A stretch of 7,010 nt of DNA from Candidatus Pelethomonas intestinigallinarum (GTDB taxonomy: Bacteria; Bacillota; Clostridia; Oscillospirales; Oscillospiraceae). Below are positions 4,497 to 7,010 of the stretch, in pieces. The notes beneath the pieces are model-generated. The model saw only the letters and a program-made list of their open reading frames with translations. It had not been told where the DNA came from and did no database searches. The DNA lies in NCBI GenBank assembly GCA_018712665.1, contig DVGP01000193.1, forward strand, positions 1 through 7,010, given 5' to 3'. A program made the position numbers and the translations under genes. The number at the start of each line of letters is the position of its first letter. Position 1 is the first letter of the stretch.

Positions 4497-5249
4497 ATGA
4501 GCGTAGGCCAGAGGCTGCGGCAGCGGCGGATGGAGCTGAACATGACCCAGACAGAATTGGCCCGGCGGCTGGGCGTTACCCCCGCGGTGGTCAGCAACTA
4601 TGAATCCGGCCAAAACCCGGTACGGAGCGAGCTGCTGGAGAAACTGATCCAGGTACTGGACGTGGAGCCCAACGTCCTCTTTCAGGACATCTACCGGGGG
4701 GCGGGCTTCCCGGTGTCCGGGGAGGAGAGGCGGCTGGTGGAGCGGTACCGGGGGCTGACCACCGTGGGGCGGCAGACCCTCCAGTCGGTGGCGGAGGCCC
4801 TGGAGGCCTACCAGGCGGACCTGGACCTCCCCGCCCCGGAGGTCCGGCAGATCCCCCTCTACCGCTGCCCGGCGGCGGCGGGCCTCGCCGCCCCGGTGTT
4901 CGGGGAGGACTTCGACTACATCGAGGTCACCGGCGACGTACCCCGGGGGGCGGAGTTCGCGGTGCGCATCCAGGGGGACTCCATGGAGCCCTATATCCGG
5001 GACGGCTCCATTGTCTACGTCAACCGCGACCCCCTGGCCAGCGGGGACGTGGGGATCTTCTGTGTGGACGGGGAGATGCTCTGCAAGCAGTACGTCCGGG
5101 ACCGTCTGGGGATGGTGTACCTCTTCTCCCTGAACCGGAAGCGGGCCGACGCCGACGTGTTCCTGCCCCGGGACAGCGGCCGCAGCATGGTCTGCTTCGG
5201 CCGGGTCCTGCTGCCCGCCCGCCCGCCGGTGCCCTCCCTGTCTCTGTGA
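4497..5249 (+). CDS. XRE-HTH / S24 self-cleaving repressor (LexA/CI-like)
   Basis: 250 residues. The N-terminal XRE helix-turn-helix spans about residues 5-60 (RLRQRRMELNMTQTELARRL, then GVTPAVVSNYESG). A linker (about 72-112) leads to a C-terminal S24/LexA-type peptidase domain (about 117-240). The catalytic serine is S162 in GDSMEPYI and the lysine is K197 in MLCKQYV. A likely cleavage site is A128-G129 in CPAAAGL. The spacing (34 from Ala to Ser, 35 from Ser to Lys) is close to E. coli LexA (35 and 37). It should bind DNA as a dimer and inactivate itself under an inducing stress, possibly RecA-nucleoprotein (family knowledge). AGAGGAG (4482-4488) lies 8 bases before ATG 4497. No phage genes adjoin it, so its regulon is unclear; autoregulation is likely from the dyads upstream. 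Confidence 0.93.
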   Translation: MSVGQRLRQRRMELNMTQTELARRLGVTPAVVSNYESGQNPVRSELLEKLIQVLDVEPNVLFQDIYRGAGFPVSGEERRLVERYRGLTTVGRQTLQSVAEALEAYQADLDLPAPEVRQIPLYRCPAAAGLAAPVFGEDFDYIEVTGDVPRGAEFAVRIQGDSMEPYIRDGSIVYVNRDPLASGDVGIFCVDGEMLCKQYVRDRLGMVYLFSLNRKRADADVFLPRDSGRSMVCFGRVLLPARPPVPSLSL

Positions 5250-5272
5250 GCCGCCGGACATATGAATAAAAC

Positions 5273-5307
5273 GACGCCCCCGCGCTCATCACAAGCGCGG
5301 GGGCGTC
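5273..5307 (-). terminator. Terminator of the CFI-box gene
   Basis: A perfect 14-bp stem (5273-5286 with 5294-5307) with a 7-base loop. On the minus strand it is followed by GTTTTATTC, a proper T-tract, 33 bases beyond the CFI-box gene stop. On the plus strand no immediate T-tract follows, so any termination of the repressor transcript here would be weaker. Confidence 0.85.
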
Positions 5308-5339
5308 TCGCAGGGAGGGAGATCTCGTTTTTCACTGCG

Positions 5340-6230
5340 CTACTGGGGCAGGTAGGTCCGCTCCAGATCCCGCACCATCTCGACATACTTGTCCCGGCAG
5401 CCGGCGGCGTCGCCGGCCTCGATCCTCCCCAGGCAGGGGAGGAGGTAGTCCCGGTAGATCCTGTCATAGACGGCGGCGCTGTCGGCGCAGAACTCCACGC
5501 TGGCGACGATGGCCGGGGCCAGGCGGTAGTACTCCTCCACCAGGGCGGCCCCCTCCGCCGTGGCCAGCAGCTCCCGGTCCCGGAAGCGGCGGAAGGCGGT
5601 GAGCTCGTAGCAGTCGTCCCCCTTCCCCTGTTGGCGGCAGACGGCGGTGGTGATGAAGCACAGCCGCTTGCGGAAGCCCTCGGACACGGTCTGGTAGCTG
5701 CCCAGGCCGATGGGGTTCTTGGGCCAGCGGGCCACCCACCGGGCCTGGAGGGCCCGGGCCAGCTCCTCGCCGCAGCTCTGGGGCAGGTCCCGCAGGGCAG
5801 GGATGGTGTAGATGGCCACCAGGTGCTGGTCCAGGTAGTAGGGGGTCACGGTCCTGCCCCGGGCGGTCCGCCGCCACAGGGCCTCCAGCTCGTCCAGCCA
5901 GGCGTCCGCCACCGCCCCGATCAGGGCCTCCCGGCCCTCTCCGGCGGGGAGGGCGGACTCCAGGGACTCCATGTGGGGGGCCAGATGGCCCTGATGCTCC
6001 CGGAACAGGCCCTCATAGGTGGTCCGGCCAAACTGCCGGGACAGGGGCCGGTCCTTCTCCACCAGATCACGCAGATTCTTGGCCAGCGCCGCCGTATCCA
6101 GCGCTGTCGCAGGTTCCGTCTGCTGAGGTCTCTCCACCCTGGCGCCGCAGTAGGTGCAGAAGCAGGCATCCAGGCCCTGAGGAATGGTCACCGGCCTGCC
6201 GCAGCCGGGACAGTTGACAGTGTGATCCAT
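5340..6230 (-). CDS. Zinc-ribbon and CFI-box protein, function unknown
   Basis: 296 residues, soluble. The N-terminal zinc ribbon has C7-P-G-C10 and C25-T-Y-C28 (C23 adjacent). A Glu/Leu/Arg-rich helical middle spans about 45-185. The C-terminal region starts CFITTAVC (191-198), followed by CYELTAFRRFRDRELL (207-222) and LVEEYYRLAPAIV (230-242). This pattern of CFI, a Leu/Phe-Arg-x-Phe-Arg-Asp segment and a YYxxxP segment is the CFI-box C-terminal domain, known from many bacteria without an assigned function. No signal peptide or membrane segment is seen. ATG 6230 is supported by GGGAGG seven bases upstream. It has its own extended -10 promoter, a 14-bp terminator and lies divergent from deoC. 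The two cysteines C191 and C198 could be redox- or metal-active (inference only). Confidence 0.82.
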   Translation of the reverse strand: MDHTVNCPGCGRPVTIPQGLDACFCTYCGARVERPQQTEPATALDTAALAKNLRDLVEKDRPLSRQFGRTTYEGLFREHQGHLAPHMESLESALPAGEGREALIGAVADAWLDELEALWRRTARGRTVTPYYLDQHLVAIYTIPALRDLPQSCGEELARALQARWVARWPKNPIGLGSYQTVSEGFRKRLCFITTAVCRQQGKGDDCYELTAFRRFRDRELLATAEGAALVEEYYRLAPAIVASVEFCADSAAVYDRIYRDYLLPCLGRIEAGDAAGCRDKYVEMVRDLERTYLPQ

Positions 6231-6298
6231 AGGTGGTCCTCCCGTTGTCTTTGGCGGGCGTCAGCCCGAAAGTAAAGCTCCTTGACGGCTTTTGGGCC

Positions 6299-6327
6299 AT
6301 CATACCACATCCCGTCGGGAAATTCCA
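6299..6327 (-). promoter_or_regulatory. Promoter of the CFI-box gene (extended -10)
   Basis: On the minus strand TGTGG precedes -10 TATGAT (complement of 6299-6304). A weak -35, TGGAAT (complement of 6322-6327), lies 17 bases further up. The spacer holds the small palindrome TCCCG-T-CGGGA (6310-6320). Transcription would start near 6292. Confidence 0.6.
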
Positions 6328-6338
6328 CCGTTTCTGTC

Positions 6339-6367
6339 TTTCCATTCCGCTGTCCTTGTGGTATACT
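6339..6367 (+). promoter_or_regulatory. Promoter of deoC (extended -10)
   Basis: -35 TTTCCA (6339-6344), a 17-base spacer and -10 TATACT (6362-6367) preceded by TGTGG (6357-6361). Transcription would start near 6374, leaving a leader of about 53 bases. Confidence 0.72.
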
Positions 6368-6392
6368 GGAATGTATCGAGTAAACATAGGCG

Positions 6393-6412
6393 CGCTTCGC
6401 CCCGGCGGAGCG
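6393..6412 (+). other. Leader hairpin just upstream of the deoC ribosome site
   Basis: CGCTTCGC (6393-6400) pairs with GCGGAGCG (6405-6412), with one T-G wobble and a CCCG loop. It ends one base before the AAAGGAAGG ribosome-binding region (6414-6422). It might affect translation or mRNA stability; no regulator motif is recognised. Confidence 0.4.
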
Positions 6413-6426
6413 GAAAGGAAGGAACT

Positions 6427-7010
6427 ATGGAGCTGAAAGAGATCCTGTCTAAAGTGGACCATACCCTCCTGGCCCAGGGGGCCACATGGGAGGACATTCG
6501 GGGCATCTGCGACGACGGCCTGGCCTACGGCACCGCCTCGGTCTGCATCCCCCCCAGCTATGTGGCCCGGGCCCGGGAGTACCTGGGGGACCGGCTGGCG
6601 GTGTGCACGGTCATCGGCTTCCCCAACGGCTACGCCACCACGGCGGTGAAGTGCTTTGAAACGGAGGACGCGGTGAAAAACGGGGCCGACGAGATCGACA
6701 TGGTCATCAACATCGGCTGGGTGAAGGACCAACGCTGGGACGACCTCCTCGCGGAGATCCGGGCGGTGAAGGCCGCCTGCGGTGGGAAGCTGCTGAAGGT
6801 CATCATCGAGACCTGCCTGCTCACCGAGGAGGAGAAGATCAAGATGTGCGAGATCGTCTCTAACTCCGGGGCGGAGTACATCAAGACCTCCACCGGCTTC
6901 GCCGGCGGTGGGGCTACCTGGGAGGATGTGGCTCTCTTCGCCAAGCACGTGGCCCCCCATGTGGAGATCAAGGCCGCCGGCGGCATCGCCAGCCTCCAGG
7001 ATGCGGAGGA
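6427..7010 (+). CDS. deoC: Deoxyribose-phosphate aldolase (3' end outside window)
   Basis: 194 full codons are visible, and the gene continues past the right edge (family length about 215-260). The enzyme splits 2-deoxyribose-5-phosphate into glyceraldehyde-3-phosphate and acetaldehyde in deoxynucleoside breakdown. Class I aldolase TIM-barrel landmarks are present: DHTLL (11-15), VCTVIGFPNGY (58-68), DEIDMVIN with D91 equivalent to the E. coli proton-relay Asp, the Schiff-base lysine K152 in YIKTSTGF, and K182 in EIKAAGGI. ATG 6427 has AAAGGA (6414-6419) seven bases upstream. It has its own promoter and is divergent from the CFI-box gene. All visible catalytic residues are intact. Confidence 0.95.
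   Translation, partial: MELKEILSKVDHTLLAQGATWEDIRGICDDGLAYGTASVCIPPSYVARAREYLGDRLAVCTVIGFPNGYATTAVKCFETEDAVKNGADEIDMVINIGWVKDQRWDDLLAEIRAVKAACGGKLLKVIIETCLLTEEEKIKMCEIVSNSGAEYIKTSTGFAGGGATWEDVALFAKHVAPHVEIKAAGGIASLQDAE

Noticed and set aside
5262..6275. Plus-strand 337-codon open frame opposite the CFI-box gene
   Set aside because: It is Gly/Pro/Gln-rich with no recognisable domain, and lies opposite a gene with clear zinc-ribbon and CFI motifs.
6067..6960. Minus-strand 297-codon open frame opposite deoC
   Set aside because: It is antisense to well-conserved aldolase motifs and crosses the divergent promoter region.

Overview
The window looks like a piece of chromosome from a GC-rich Clostridia lineage, most likely an Oscillospiraceae-type gut Firmicute (Flavonifractor/Intestinimonas-like). 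The reasons are strong AGGAG-type ribosome sites, heavy G/C third-codon bias, tRNAs with encoded CCA, and the protein families present (YitT/DUF2179, sigma-70 region 4 mini-proteins, CFI-box protein, clostridial NCS2 permease). This taxonomic call is inference. No CRISPR array, transposase, integrase or complete prophage is visible.

Layout. 1-90: the last codons of metK, followed by a strong terminator. 160-1618: a promoter and an NCS2 xanthine/uracil-type permease, then a terminator shared with the convergent yitT-like membrane gene (2590-1706, minus). Upstream of yitT on the minus strand is a tight three-gene cassette of tiny proteins, in transcription order: a zinc ribbon (66 aa, TTG start), a charged helical protein (76 aa) and a sigma-70 region 4-like helix-turn-helix protein (104 aa). 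The genes overlap by 4 and 20 bases. Divergent from it, a consensus-like promoter drives tRNA-Thr(UGU) and tRNA-Tyr(GUA), ending in a very long terminator hairpin.

3688-4020 is a gene-free island built from repeats: hairpins, a 45-base direct repeat and a palindromic element whose ends copy the 3' end of the adjacent tRNA-Tyr gene. After it come a DUF1905 gene (4039-4308) and an AT-rich control region (4340-4496) packed with dyads, including a LexA/SOS-box-like site. This leads into a gene for an XRE-HTH/S24 self-cleaving repressor (4497-5249) with an intact Ser/Lys dyad and Ala-Gly cleavage site. Convergent with it is a zinc-ribbon plus CFI-box protein of unknown function (6230-5340, minus). 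Finally deoC (deoxyribose-phosphate aldolase) starts at 6427 and runs off the window.

How the genes relate: the permease and deoC both belong to nucleobase/deoxynucleoside salvage, but they are separate transcription units. The most interesting parts are the tRNA-Tyr-mimicking repeat island, the S24 repressor with its layered operators, and the zinc-ribbon/helical/sigma-like cassette, whose job is not known.
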